Shown: positions 19,460-27,664 of the stretch, piece by piece
Layout: each line of letters opens with the position of its first letter
Position numbering within the stretch: the first letter of the stretch is position 1
Source: Flavobacteriia bacterium
Lineage (GTDB): Bacteria > Bacteroidota > Bacteroidia > Flavobacteriales > Flavobacteriaceae
DNA: 38,457 bases
Direction of reading: 5' to 3'
NCBI GenBank assembly: GCA_004293045.1
Contig: RDXY01000022.1
Coordinates: forward strand, 1-38,457
Notes under the pieces: generated by a model
What the model was told of the DNA's origin: nothing
What the model saw: the letters and a program-made list of their open reading frames with translations, nothing else
Database searches by the model: none
Translations under genes and position numbers: made by a program

Positions 19460-20023
19460 TTATTTTTTGCTAATAATTTCTGCTAATAATTTTTTTGCAC
19501 GAAGCAGTTTTATTTTAATATTGTTTAGGGGTTCGTTCAATTGTTCTGCCATATCTTGATAACTCATTTCTTGAAAGTAGCGTAATTGAATAACTTCTTG
19601 ATAGGCAGGTTTTAATTGCTTAATTTGTTGTAGTAATTGCGATAAGTTTTGTTCAGTAATTAACTTATCTTCAATAGTTGGTGTGCTGTCTAATACTTGA
19701 TTGGCCAAGCCATCTTCTTCACTGGTGATTTCTAAAAATAAGGTAGATTTTTTTTTGCGAAGTAAATCAATATGAGCATTTTTAGCAATGGCAATTAACC
19801 AAGTATTAAATCCAAATTCAGGGTTGTACGTACTTATTTTATCAAATGCTTTAGCAAAAGTTTCTATTACGATATCTTCAGTATCTGTTTCATTTTCAGT
19901 ACGTTTCAGCATGTAGCCGTACACTTCATTCCAATAAAAATCTAGAAGAAAAGTAAAAGCCACTTGATCGCCAAGTTTAGCTTTTTGAATGTTTATACCT
20001 ATTTTTTCTTGTTTTATTTCCAA
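19460..20023 (-). CDS. sigma-70 family (ECF-like) RNA polymerase sigma factor
   Basis: A 187-aa group 4 sigma factor. Region 2 is visible from AKLGDQVAFTFLLDFYW through DTEDIVIETFAKAF and NTWLIAIAKNAHIDLLRKKK (about 15-90). Region 4 is at about 130-185, with LKPAYQEVIQLRYFQEMSYQDMAEQL and a recognition helix in NNIKIKLLRAKKLL. No anti-sigma factor gene is adjacent. Its start lies inside the last codons of the upstream glycosyltransferase gene (10-bp overlap), implying shared transcription and perhaps translational coupling. The genes it controls cannot be inferred. Confidence 0.92.
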   Translation of the reverse strand: MEIKQEKIGINIQKAKLGDQVAFTFLLDFYWNEVYGYMLKRTENETDTEDIVIETFAKAFDKISTYNPEFGFNTWLIAIAKNAHIDLLRKKKSTLFLEITSEEDGLANQVLDSTPTIEDKLITEQNLSQLLQQIKQLKPAYQEVIQLRYFQEMSYQDMAEQLNEPLNNIKIKLLRAKKLLAEIISKK

Positions 20024-21129
20024 TGTTCGGATTTGTGTATCAAATTGGTAAAAGCCACTCGTATTTGAGTTAGGATTAAAATTATTTCAAAAATTGGATA
20101 CCAAACAATAATATCTTTTTCTTTTAATTTGGCTGCGCCAAAACCAAAAACTATCCAGTTAAAAATGTATCTAAAACCTAAAACACTCGATACAATAATC
20201 CAATTATATTGGAAAGATAGTAAAATTATGGCTAAAACAATACATAACATTTGTGCAATGAAATATACTGTAAGTTGCATCTTGTCAAAAATTTTATAAT
20301 GTTTTTTGGTTGACGTTTCCTTTCTCTTCTGATTTATCCAAGCTGTATAGGTAGTTTTTGGTTCAGAATAGGTAAAACTTTCTGGACTATAACAAATGGT
20401 TGTATTGCTTGCATTTGCAGCTTCATTAATAAATAAATCATCTTCTCCAGAACGAACTCGAATGTGATTGATAAATCCGTTTACGTTGAAAAATTCTGAT
20501 TTTTTATATGCTAAATTTCTTCCATTTCCCATATAAGGTTTTCCTGTTTTTGCCCAAGAAAAGTACTGTATGGTAGAAATAACACCGTCAAAACGAATTA
20601 TTTTATTTAATAAAGAACCTTTAATTTTATTATATGCACCATATCCTAAAACGATAGTTTTTTTGAATGAAAAATGCGAGGTCATTTCTACTATCCAATT
20701 CTCAGAAATTAAACTGCAATTCGCATCTGTAAATAATAAATATTCATTTTTTGCTGCTTTTATGCCTAAGGTTAATGCGAATTTTTTGTTTCCCCAAAAG
20801 GCTTCATTATTTTTTACTTTGACTAATTTAACAAAAGAATATTGCTTTTCATATTCTTCAAATAAGTCTAATGTTTCGTCGTTAGACGCATCATCAATAA
20901 GGACTAATTCGTAATTTGGATACTTTTGAGAAACTAAAACAGGAAGTTGCTTTACTAAATTTTCATATTCGTTTTTTGCCCAAACAAGTACTGAAACAGG
21001 TACGCTTTTTGGCGTTTCTTTCTTAGGTTTAACAAACGAAAAACGACTAAAAACAAACGATTGATAAACGAATTGAATGCCAAAAAAAACTAAAAATGCA
21101 ATAAAAAGTATAAATAATGTTGTTTCCAT
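20014..21129 (-). CDS. membrane-bound family 2 glycosyltransferase
   Basis: Probable inverting GT-A glycosyltransferase acting at the cytoplasmic face of the membrane (371 aa). It begins with a membrane helix (about 5-25). The GT2 core follows: VLVWAKNEYENL, LVLIDDASNDET, LLFTDANCSL as the metal-binding D-x-x motif, VRSGEDDLFINEA as the acidic catalytic-base region, and WINQKRKET in place of the QxxRW loop. Two to three membrane helices at the C-terminus (about 280-345) complete it. The substrate is unknown; cell-envelope glycan or glycolipid is likely. It is the first gene of a unit with the sigma factor and has a good promoter. Confidence 0.88.
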   Translation of the reverse strand: METTLFILFIAFLVFFGIQFVYQSFVFSRFSFVKPKKETPKSVPVSVLVWAKNEYENLVKQLPVLVSQKYPNYELVLIDDASNDETLDLFEEYEKQYSFVKLVKVKNNEAFWGNKKFALTLGIKAAKNEYLLFTDANCSLISENWIVEMTSHFSFKKTIVLGYGAYNKIKGSLLNKIIRFDGVISTIQYFSWAKTGKPYMGNGRNLAYKKSEFFNVNGFINHIRVRSGEDDLFINEAANASNTTICYSPESFTYSEPKTTYTAWINQKRKETSTKKHYKIFDKMQLTVYFIAQMLCIVLAIILLSFQYNWIIVSSVLGFRYIFNWIVFGFGAAKLKEKDIIVWYPIFEIILILTQIRVAFTNLIHKSEHWK

Positions 21130-21148
21130 GTTCCTTTTAAAAGTTGTG

Positions 21149-21179
21149 CAAATTTAGGCTTATTTGTTTAAAGATTCAA
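21149..21179 (-). promoter_or_regulatory. promoter of the glycosyltransferase-sigma factor unit
   Basis: On the minus strand, TTG (21179-21177) and TAAATTTG (21156-21149) are separated by 20 bp, the preferred Bacteroidetes spacing. The -7 box ends 19 nt upstream of the ATG. Confidence 0.6.
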
Positions 21180-21192
21180 GTTTAATTTTTAC

Positions 21193-21220
21193 TTGTAAAT
21201 TGTAAATCTCAAATCGTAAA
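21193..21220. repeat. heptad repeat after murB
   Basis: Four consecutive 7-mers TTGTAAA, TTGTAAA, TCTCAAA, TCGTAAA run directly up to the murB stop codon. Confidence 0.5.
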
Positions 21221-22234
21221 TTAAATCACGTTCACTTCAGCTTCAATGCTAATTCCGTATTTTTCCAAAATAGTTTTTTGGATATTTTGCGCCACGTTCC
21301 AAATTTCATTTCCAGTGGCGTTTCCGTAATTCACTAAAACTAACGCTTGTTTGGTATGAATTCCTGCATCTCCAAAACGCTTACCTTTAAAACCAGCTTG
21401 TTCAATTAGCCAACCCGCAGGTACTTTCACCTGTGTTTCTGAAACTGGATAATGGGGCATATCTGGATAATTCACTTTGGCTTTTTCGTAAACTTCAATT
21501 GGAACAATCGGATTTTTAAAGAAACTTCCACTATTTCCTAATTCTTTCGGATTGGGTAATTTACTTTCACGAATGGCGATTACAGCTTTACTAACCTCTT
21601 GAATGGTTGGGTTTTTGATGCCCCTATTTTCTAATTCAACATCAATAGCACCATAGGACGTATTTAGTTGGTGATTTTTTTTAGTAAGTTTAAAAACAAC
21701 AGATACAATCACATATTGATTTTTTAATTCGGATTTAAAAACACTTTCTCGATAGCCAAATTTACAAGCTGCTTTATCAAAAGTGGTAATTTCTTGCGTG
21801 TCGATTTTCATCGCTTCACAAGAAACAAAGGTATCTTTAATTTCTACGCCATACGCTCCAATATTCTGAATTGGTGTCGCCCCAACATTTCCCGGAATTA
21901 AAGATAAATTTTCAATTCCGCCATAATTTTTTTGTATGCAAAACTGAACAAATTCGTGCCAAACTTCGCCAGCATTACCTTTTACCCAAACAAAATCGTC
22001 ATTTTCATCAACTACTTCAATGCCTTTATTATTGATGTGTAAGACGAATGCATCGATATTCTGAGTTAAAAGCATATTGCTTCCACCACCCAAAATAAAC
22101 AGTTTTTTCTGTTGATTTTCTTTTAAAACGATTGCTAAATCAGTAATCGAATTGACTTCGCAAAATTCCGTTGCAAACGCTTCAATCCCAAAGGTGTTGT
22201 ATTTTTTTAACGATTGTTGTTGTACGATATTCAT
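21221..22234 (-). CDS. murB: UDP-N-acetylmuramate dehydrogenase
   Basis: Flavoenzyme that reduces UDP-GlcNAc-enolpyruvate to UDP-MurNAc with NADPH in peptidoglycan synthesis. The 337-aa protein is a type I MurB, as in E. coli. FAD-binding GGGSNML (49-55) and IPGNVGATPIQNIGAYG (113-129), active-site R162 in GYRESVFK, catalytic S237 in ELGNSGSFFKNP, and the C-terminal Glu of ISIEAEV (E333) are all present. The stop is flanked by a heptad repeat and the start by another, so it appears to be expressed on its own. Confidence 0.96.
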   Translation of the reverse strand: MNIVQQQSLKKYNTFGIEAFATEFCEVNSITDLAIVLKENQQKKLFILGGGSNMLLTQNIDAFVLHINNKGIEVVDENDDFVWVKGNAGEVWHEFVQFCIQKNYGGIENLSLIPGNVGATPIQNIGAYGVEIKDTFVSCEAMKIDTQEITTFDKAACKFGYRESVFKSELKNQYVIVSVVFKLTKKNHQLNTSYGAIDVELENRGIKNPTIQEVSKAVIAIRESKLPNPKELGNSGSFFKNPIVPIEVYEKAKVNYPDMPHYPVSETQVKVPAGWLIEQAGFKGKRFGDAGIHTKQALVLVNYGNATGNEIWNVAQNIQKTILEKYGISIEAEVNVI

Positions 22235-22242
22235 ATATTTGA

Positions 22243-22298
22243 GTGAATGGTAATTAGTGAATAATTAAATGTGATTTTAATTTTTAATTTTGTAATGG
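22243..22298. repeat. heptad repeat upstream of murB
   Basis: Eight 7-mers in one phase: GTGAATG, GTAATTA, GTGAATA, ATTAAAT, GTGATTT, TAATTTT, TAATTTT, GTAATGG. The units are degenerate but several are near copies (GTGAATG/GTGAATA; TAATTTT twice). It fills most of the murB upstream region. Confidence 0.5.
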
Positions 22299-22342
22299 AG
22301 AAACTAAGCCAATTGGCGATTGAGGTTCTCGAAATCACATTT
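22267..22342 (-). other. nested inverted repeats between the rhodanese-thioredoxin gene and murB
   Basis: AAATGTGATTT (22267-22277) and AAATCACATTT (22332-22342) form an 11-bp inverted repeat. It encloses GAGAA/TTCTC (22298-22302/22326-22330) around the palindrome GCCAATTGGC (22308-22317). Eleven bp after the stop of the rhodanese-thioredoxin gene; a terminator or processing structure is the simplest reading. Confidence 0.4.
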
Positions 22343-22352
22343 TATTTAGTTT

Positions 22353-23042
22353 TTATAAAGCTTTTCTCAACTCTTCTTCGCTAACAAATTCGTTTTTAAA
22401 GAACGTTTGCTTTCCGTTTTTAATTACAATAATTACAGGTAAACCTTGGTAGCCTAATGCATTAAATAACGATTTGTTTTTATCAGCATCAATTCTGTGA
22501 ATAATAACATTGTCCGCCATTTCTTTGCTGATTTTATCTAAATATGGTCCCATTTTTTTACAAGGTCCACACCATTCTGCGTAAAAATCAATTACAACTG
22601 TTTTGTCAGAAATCATTAGTTTATTGTATGCATCTTGCGTCATACCAGACCAAACGCCATTAGTTTTTGGGTTTGCTTTTTCCCAAGCCATATAACCGCC
22701 GTCTAATTCGATAATGTTTTTAAAACCCAATTCTACTAAATGATTGGCTGCTTTTTTACTTCTACCGCCACTTAAGCAATATACAAAAACGGGTTTTGAT
22801 TTATCTAAATTAGCTACTTGAGCATCAAAATCCCCACCATTCCAATCGGCATTTTTGGCGTCTGCAATTTTTCCATTAGCATATTCTCCTGGTGTCCTAA
22901 CATCTAAAATTTGTGCATCTTCCGTTTTTATAATAGTAGCTTTAAATACTGCTGCATCTACACTTTTAAAATTTTGACTATTGGTGCAACTAATTGATAA
23001 GGTAATGATTGCTGTTGCGATAATTGATTTTAAGTTTTTCAT
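22353..23042 (-). CDS. rhodanese-thioredoxin fusion lipoprotein
   Basis: A 229-aa exported protein with two redox/sulfur domains. The N-terminus is a lipoprotein signal with lipobox ending at C19 (TLSISC). There is no acidic outer-surface export signal after the Cys, so a periplasm-facing anchor is inferred. A rhodanese domain (about 25-122) has active-site C89 in YCLSGGRS. A thioredoxin domain (about 135-229) has WCGPC at 157-161 and the cis-proline at P202 (QGLPVI). The pairing suggests disulfide or persulfide handling in the periplasm, but the partner is unknown. Domain calls are firm; function is inferred. Confidence 0.9.
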   Translation of the reverse strand: MKNLKSIIATAIITLSISCTNSQNFKSVDAAVFKATIIKTEDAQILDVRTPGEYANGKIADAKNADWNGGDFDAQVANLDKSKPVFVYCLSGGRSKKAANHLVELGFKNIIELDGGYMAWEKANPKTNGVWSGMTQDAYNKLMISDKTVVIDFYAEWCGPCKKMGPYLDKISKEMADNVIIHRIDADKNKSLFNALGYQGLPVIIVIKNGKQTFFKNEFVSEEELRKAL

Positions 23043-23090
23043 TTTATAAAAATTATAATGTTGATTTGTTTTTTGTTGATTCGTTTACGG

Positions 23091-23114
23091 TCTAATAATC
23101 TAATAAACTAATAA
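23091..23114. repeat. 8-bp tandem repeat upstream of the rhodanese-thioredoxin gene
   Basis: TCTAATAA, TCTAATAA, ACTAATAA in tandem, followed by looser copies (TCTAAATA, CATCTAGA) up to the recF stop. Period is 8, not 7. Confidence 0.4.
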
Positions 23115-23133
23115 TCAAACCATCTAAATACAT

Positions 23134-24213
23134 CTAGATATTAAATATTTTATAGCTTTTATGTGTCTGTTTTATAATGTTTTCGGTTCTTTCGGGATGT
23201 GTGTCGGAAATAAAAATTTGTCCAAATACATTGTCATTTACCATATTCACAATTTGTTGTACTCTAAACGCATCTAACTTGTCAAAGATATCATCAAAAA
23301 GTAAAATCGGCAATGTTTTTGTGTGTTTTTTGATGAAATCAAACTGCGCTAATTTCAATGCAATTAAAAATGATTTTTGTTGTCCTTGCGAACCGAATTT
23401 TTTAACCGGAAAACCAGTAATATTGAATAAAACATCATCTTTATGAATCCCACAAGTGGTATATTGCGTAATTCTATCTTTTTGAAGATTTTGAATTAGT
23501 AAAGTCTCCAAATTGTCCTCATGAAGTTGACTTTCGTATTCAATAGTTACTTTTTCAGCATTTTCAGAAATAACTTCATATAATTCTTGAAAAACAGGGA
23601 TGAATTTTTCTAAAAAATCTTTTCTCTTGGTAAAAATTAGTTGTCCAAATTCCGATAATTGTTCGTTGTAAATATTCAAATTGTCTGCATCAAAAACCTG
23701 ATTTAAAGCAAAATACTTCAATAATGCATTGCGTTGTTGTAACGTTTTCTGATAATTTATTAGTGAGTTTAAATAAGTAGAATCAAAAGTAGAGATTACA
23801 TTGTCAATAAATTTTCTTCGGGTTTCGCTTCCTTCAATAATCAAATCTGTATCGCTTGGAGAGATAATTACAATAGGGATTAATCCAATATGTTCTGAAA
23901 ATTTCTCGTATATTTTTCCGTTGCGTTTTAAAATTTTCTTTTGAGCTTTTTTGTAACTACAAATAATTTGTTCGGTACGATTTTCTTTTTCAAAAACTCC
24001 GTCAATAACAAAAAACTCTTCACCGTGTTTGATATTTTGTGTTGAAAGTGGATTAAAATAACTTTTACCAACCGCTAAATGATATATGGCATCTAAAATT
24101 GTTGTTTTTCCAATGCCGTTTTTTCCTACAATAGCATTTATTTTGCTTTCAAATTCAAAAGAATTTTCGGCAATGTTCTTATAATTAAGTAAAGATAGTT
24201 TTTTTAAAATCAC
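23134..24213 (-). CDS. recF: DNA replication and repair protein RecF
   Basis: SMC-like ATPase that helps load RecA at single-strand gaps. Walker [10 protein letters not shown], the signature [16 protein letters not shown] and Walker [15 protein letters not shown] are intact. No ATG is available at the 5' end: the longest frame starts with TTG at 24237, while the GTG at 24213 ([14 protein letters not shown], 359 aa) gives the start expected for RecF and is preferred. It diverges from the YfgM-like gene, with a -7 box on each strand between them. dnaA, dnaN and gyrB are not adjacent, as is common in Bacteroidetes. Confidence 0.93.
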   Translation of the reverse strand: MILKKLSLLNYKNIAENSFEFESKINAIVGKNGIGKTTILDAIYHLAVGKSYFNPLSTQNIKHGEEFFVIDGVFEKENRTEQIICSYKKAQKKILKRNGKIYEKFSEHIGLIPIVIISPSDTDLIIEGSETRRKFIDNVISTFDSTYLNSLINYQKTLQQRNALLKYFALNQVFDADNLNIYNEQLSEFGQLIFTKRKDFLEKFIPVFQELYEVISENAEKVTIEYESQLHEDNLETLLIQNLQKDRITQYTTCGIHKDDVLFNITGFPVKKFGSQGQQKSFLIALKLAQFDFIKKHTKTLPILLFDDIFDKLDAFRVQQIVNMVNDNVFGQIFISDTHPERTENIIKQTHKSYKIFNI

Positions 24214-24255
24214 GTTTATTAGGGTAAAAAGTGTCAAAAATTACACTTTCGAGTA

Positions 24256-24263
24256 CAAATGTA
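24256..24263 (-). promoter_or_regulatory. recF -7 box
   Basis: Minus strand TACATTTG matches TAnnTTTG and ends 42 nt upstream of the preferred GTG start (18 nt upstream of the TTG alternative). No spaced TTG element is clear. Confidence 0.4.
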
Positions 24264-24317
24264 AGTTCAATTTTTAAAAATATAAATAAAAGAACTTTTA
24301 AATTTAAATAAAAAGTA

Positions 24318-24325
24318 TATTTTTG
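24318..24325 (+). promoter_or_regulatory. -7 box of the YfgM-like/ribH unit
   Basis: TATTTTTG matches TAnnTTTG and ends 24 nt upstream of the ATG at 24350. The -33 region is AT-rich without a TTG. Confidence 0.45.
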
Positions 24326-24349
24326 CACTTCTAATAAAATTTTAGTTCA

Positions 24350-25144
24350 ATGGCAACATATAATAAAAGAGGTTATAAATCACCAAAACCTGAAGTAGAA
24401 AAAGATCCTGCATTTGACACAAGTGTTGATGAAATTAATGTAAACGAAAATGAAAGCACCACTGCTGGCGTTTTTAATACGTTAGATGAAACCGCAAATA
24501 AAACAGAAGAGTGGGTAATAAAAAATCAAAAAGCGATTTTAGGAGTAATTGCAGCAGTTGCAATTGCTACTTTAGGATATATTTTATATGATAAATTTAT
24601 TGCTACTCCAAGTCAAGAAGAAGCATTTAAAGAAATGAATCAAGCACAAATGTATTTTCAAAAAGCGGTTGACGCTACAGAAAAACAAGATTCTTTATTT
24701 AAATTATCTTTAAAAGGTGGTGAAGGTAAATTAGGTTTTGAAGGAATTATTTCTGAATATTCAGGTACAAAAGCAGCTAATTTAGCAGAATATTCTGCAG
24801 GTATGGCTTGTTTACATTTGAAAGACTTCAAAAAAGCAATAGTACATTTAGATAATTTTTCAACTAAAGAATTAAATTTACATGCTTTGGCTATTGGTGC
24901 AAAAGGGGATGCAAATGCAGAATTAAATAATAATGAAGAAGCGTTGAAATTATACGTTGAAGCAGCTAATGTAGATGATAATGATTTTATAACCCCAAGA
25001 TTTTTATTAAAAGCAGCTAATATGGCCATTGTTTTAAAGAGAAATGATGAAGCTTTAGGTTATTTAAAAACGATAAAAGAAAAATACGAGACTTCACAAG
25101 AAGGAAGCACAGTAGATATTTTAATTGCTTCATTGGAAAAATAA
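24350..25144 (+). CDS. YfgM-like TPR membrane protein
   Basis: A 264-aa protein with an acidic N-terminal cytoplasmic segment, one transmembrane helix at about residues 65-88 (ILGVIAAVAIATLGYILYDK) and an exported TPR region (about 90-264, including CLHLKDFKKAIVHLDNF and DANAELNNNEEALKLYVEAA). This is the layout of YfgM/PpiD-associated and related Tol-Pal-like TPR proteins, which act as periplasmic chaperone partners. That role is inferred from layout only. Its stop overlaps the ribH start (TAATG), so the two are translated from one message. Confidence 0.8.
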   Translation: MATYNKRGYKSPKPEVEKDPAFDTSVDEINVNENESTTAGVFNTLDETANKTEEWVIKNQKAILGVIAAVAIATLGYILYDKFIATPSQEEAFKEMNQAQMYFQKAVDATEKQDSLFKLSLKGGEGKLGFEGIISEYSGTKAANLAEYSAGMACLHLKDFKKAIVHLDNFSTKELNLHALAIGAKGDANAELNNNEEALKLYVEAANVDDNDFITPRFLLKAANMAIVLKRNDEALGYLKTIKEKYETSQEGSTVDILIASLEK

Positions 25145-25632
25145 TGGCAACCGAAAATAAAAATTTATCTCAATACGATAAAAACACAATCCCAAACGCG
25201 AAAGATTTTCGGTTTGGGATTGTTGTTTCAGAATGGAATCATACTGTAACCGAAGGATTATACAATGGTGTGATTGCAGCTTTAACAGATTGTGGTGCCT
25301 TGTCTGAAAATATAAATCGTTGGAACGTCCCAGGAAGTTTTGAACTGATTTTTGGTGCCCGACAAATGCACGAAAAATTGGAGTTAGATGCTGTAATCGT
25401 TATTGGTTGCGTGATTAAAGGCGAAACCATGCATTTTGAATTTGTTTGCGAAGGTGTCACCCAAGGTATGAAAGATTTAAACTTATTGTACGATGTGCCT
25501 ACTATTTTTTGTGTTTTAACAGATAATACTATGCAGCAATCTATCGATAGAAGTGGAGGAAAACACGGGAATAAAGGAGTAGAAGCAGCAATTGCAGCAA
25601 TTAAAATGATAGATTTAAATCAACGATACTAA
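25144..25632 (+). CDS. ribH: 6,7-dimethyl-8-ribityllumazine synthase
   Basis: Penultimate step of riboflavin synthesis: condenses ribitylaminouracil with dihydroxybutanone phosphate. The 162-aa product has the standard motifs VVSEWNHTVTEGLYNG, VPGSFELIFGARQM, GCVIKGETMHFEFV with the catalytic His, and VLTDNTMQQSIDRSGGKHGNKG. ATG overlaps the preceding stop by one base. Other rib genes are not in the window. A strong terminator follows. Only the lumazine synthase step is encoded here. Confidence 0.96.
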   Translation: MATENKNLSQYDKNTIPNAKDFRFGIVVSEWNHTVTEGLYNGVIAALTDCGALSENINRWNVPGSFELIFGARQMHEKLELDAVIVIGCVIKGETMHFEFVCEGVTQGMKDLNLLYDVPTIFCVLTDNTMQQSIDRSGGKHGNKGVEAAIAAIKMIDLNQRY

Positions 25633-25655
25633 GCTTTATAAAGTTAATTAAAATT

Positions 25656-25696
25656 AAAATCACAGGTTTCCATTCGTGGTAATCTGTGATTTTTTA
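25656..25696 (+). terminator. terminator after ribH
   Basis: AAAATCACAG (25656-25665) pairs with CTGTGATTTT (25684-25693). The stem continues inward with one mismatch to CCA-TTCG-TGG, a UUCG tetraloop, and six Ts follow the GA of the right arm. Confidence 0.85.
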
Positions 25697-25773
25697 TTTT
25701 TCACAGAATTATTTTGTTATTAACTTTTACAAATTTGTATTTTTTGAGATATAATAATAAGTTTTTAATTTCT

Positions 25774-25781
25774 TAAATTTG
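25774..25781 (+). promoter_or_regulatory. mutL -7 box
   Basis: TAAATTTG matches TAnnTTTG, 33 bp upstream of the mutL ATG. A TTG at 25744-25746 is 27 bp away, somewhat far for a -33 element. Confidence 0.4.
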
Positions 25782-25814
25782 TAACATAACCAAAATAAAA
25801 AACAAAACAGATTA

Positions 25815-27662
25815 ATGTCTGGAATTATTCAATTATTACCTGATCATGTAGCCAATCAAATTGCTGCTGGAGAAGTGGTGCAACGACCCGCTTCTGTGGT
25901 TAAAGAGTTGGTTGAAAACGCTGTTGATGCAAAGGCAACTGAAATTAAACTGATCGTTAAAGATGCTGGAAAAACGCTTATTCAAGTTATTGATAATGGC
26001 TTAGGAATGAATGTTACCGATGCACGGTTGTGTTTTGAGCGTCATGCTACTTCAAAAATTCGGCATGCGGAAGATTTGTTTGCCATACATACAAAAGGAT
26101 TTCGAGGTGAAGCATTAGCATCCATTGCAGCAGTTGCTCACGTAGAATTAAAAACCAAACAAGATCAAGAAGAATTAGGTATTCATATCATCATTGAAGG
26201 TAGTAAAGTAATTACACAAGAGGTAGCTGTTTTACCAAAAGGCACCTCGTTTTTAGTAAAAAATCTATTTTTTAATATTCCTGCTCGTAGAAATTTTTTA
26301 AAATCAGATAATATCGAATTAAAACATATTATTGACGAGTTTGAACGTGTAGCTTTGGCTCATCCTACAATTAGCTTCACTATGATTAGTAATGGAAGTG
26401 AAGTGTTTCATTTGCCAAGCTCGAATTATCGTCAGCGAATTGTAAATATTTTCGGAGGGAAAACAAATGAAAAATTAGTTCCTGTAACGGAAGAAACTGA
26501 AATTTTGAAAATTACTGGTTTTGTAGGAAAGCCTGAATTTGCTAAGAAAAACAGATCAGAACAATTTTTTCTGGTGAATAATAGATTTATAAGAAGTCCA
26601 TTTTTGCATCATGCTATTATGAATGCTTATGATGGTTTATTACGAGATAATAATCAACCCAGTTATTTCTTGTTTTTAGAAGTCCCACCTCACACTATTG
26701 ACATCAACATTCATCCCACAAAAACAGAAGTAAAGTTTGATGATGAACAAGCGTTATATGCCATTTTACGTGCGACAGTAAAACATAGTTTAGGTATGTT
26801 TAATGTAGCACCAATATTGGATTTTGAGAGAGATGCTAACTTAGATGTTCCGTATGATTATAAAGATAAAACATTAGGTACACCAACTATACAGGTGGAT
26901 CGTTCGTATAATCCTTTTGAAACAGAAAACGAGACAAAAAAATATTCAGGACCGTCTGTTTCTTTTTCAAAAAACACTCAAACTCAACCGCATTGGGAGA
27001 GTTTATATACCAATTTGAAGCAAGATGCGAGTGAGGTTTCAGTGGATACTTTTGAGACCGATTTAGTAGCTAGTAAATTATTTGATGATAAGCCTACAGA
27101 AAGTCATACATTACTATATCAATTCAATAGAAAATATATAATAAATAGCATCAAATCAGGATTATTAGTTATTCATCAAAATAGAGCGCATCAACGTATT
27201 TTATATGAACAATTTTTAACGAATATTACCATTCATCAAGCTTCAAGTCAGCAGTTGCTATTTCCTTTAGAAATTAAGTTTTCTAGAGATGAGATGCTGT
27301 ATTTAAAAGCACTTCAACCCAATTTAGAAGGTATTGGTTTTGCTTTTGAAAAAATAGGAGTAGATGTGTTAATTATTTCGGGTTTACCTGCTCAAATTCC
27401 AGAATCCAATATAACGGAGATTTTACATGATTTGATTTATAATTTACAAGAAAATGTACCAGAAGATAGTTTTTCATTAAGTGATAGTATTTCTAAATTT
27501 ATGGCAAAAAGTGTAGCAATAAAATCGGGAAAATATCTGAACACTATTGAATTGGAAAATATTGTAAATGGTTTATTTGCTTGTAAAGAGCCCAATGTTT
27601 CGCCGTTTCAAAAACCTGTTTTTATAACATTAACCGCAGAAGATTTAGATAAAAGATTTTAA
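25815..27662 (+). CDS. mutL: DNA mismatch repair protein MutL
   Basis: Mismatch-repair ATPase that links MutS to strand incision. The 615-aa protein has a complete GHKL ATPase domain: ELVENAVDA, DNGLGM, RHATSKI and TKGFRGEAL within residues 1-330. A linker (about 340-425) and a C-terminal dimerisation domain follow. The site corresponding to the endonuclease motif DQHA(X)2E(X)4E reads HQNRAHQRILYE at residues 454-465, with the Asp changed to His and the first Glu changed to Gln. This casts doubt on canonical nicking activity. It is first gene of an operon with two rhomboids (2-bp gap to the first). Confidence 0.95.
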   Translation: MSGIIQLLPDHVANQIAAGEVVQRPASVVKELVENAVDAKATEIKLIVKDAGKTLIQVIDNGLGMNVTDARLCFERHATSKIRHAEDLFAIHTKGFRGEALASIAAVAHVELKTKQDQEELGIHIIIEGSKVITQEVAVLPKGTSFLVKNLFFNIPARRNFLKSDNIELKHIIDEFERVALAHPTISFTMISNGSEVFHLPSSNYRQRIVNIFGGKTNEKLVPVTEETEILKITGFVGKPEFAKKNRSEQFFLVNNRFIRSPFLHHAIMNAYDGLLRDNNQPSYFLFLEVPPHTIDINIHPTKTEVKFDDEQALYAILRATVKHSLGMFNVAPILDFERDANLDVPYDYKDKTLGTPTIQVDRSYNPFETENETKKYSGPSVSFSKNTQTQPHWESLYTNLKQDASEVSVDTFETDLVASKLFDDKPTESHTLLYQFNRKYIINSIKSGLLVIHQNRAHQRILYEQFLTNITIHQASSQQLLFPLEIKFSRDEMLYLKALQPNLEGIGFAFEKIGVDVLIISGLPAQIPESNITEILHDLIYNLQENVPEDSFSLSDSISKFMAKSVAIKSGKYLNTIELENIVNGLFACKEPNVSPFQKPVFITLTAEDLDKRF

Positions 27663-27664
27663 GT

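Noticed and set aside
18534..21129. FecI/FecR-type signalling system formed by the sigma factor and the TonB-family protein
   Set aside because: No FecR-like anti-sigma factor and no receptor is adjacent; the TonB-dependent receptor is about 15 kb away and lacks an N-terminal signalling domain.
24214..24237. TTG at 24237 as the recF start
   Set aside because: Adds eight residues before the conserved start of RecF; the GTG at 24213 fits better. TTG remains possible, since the -7 box at 24256-24263 lies upstream of both.
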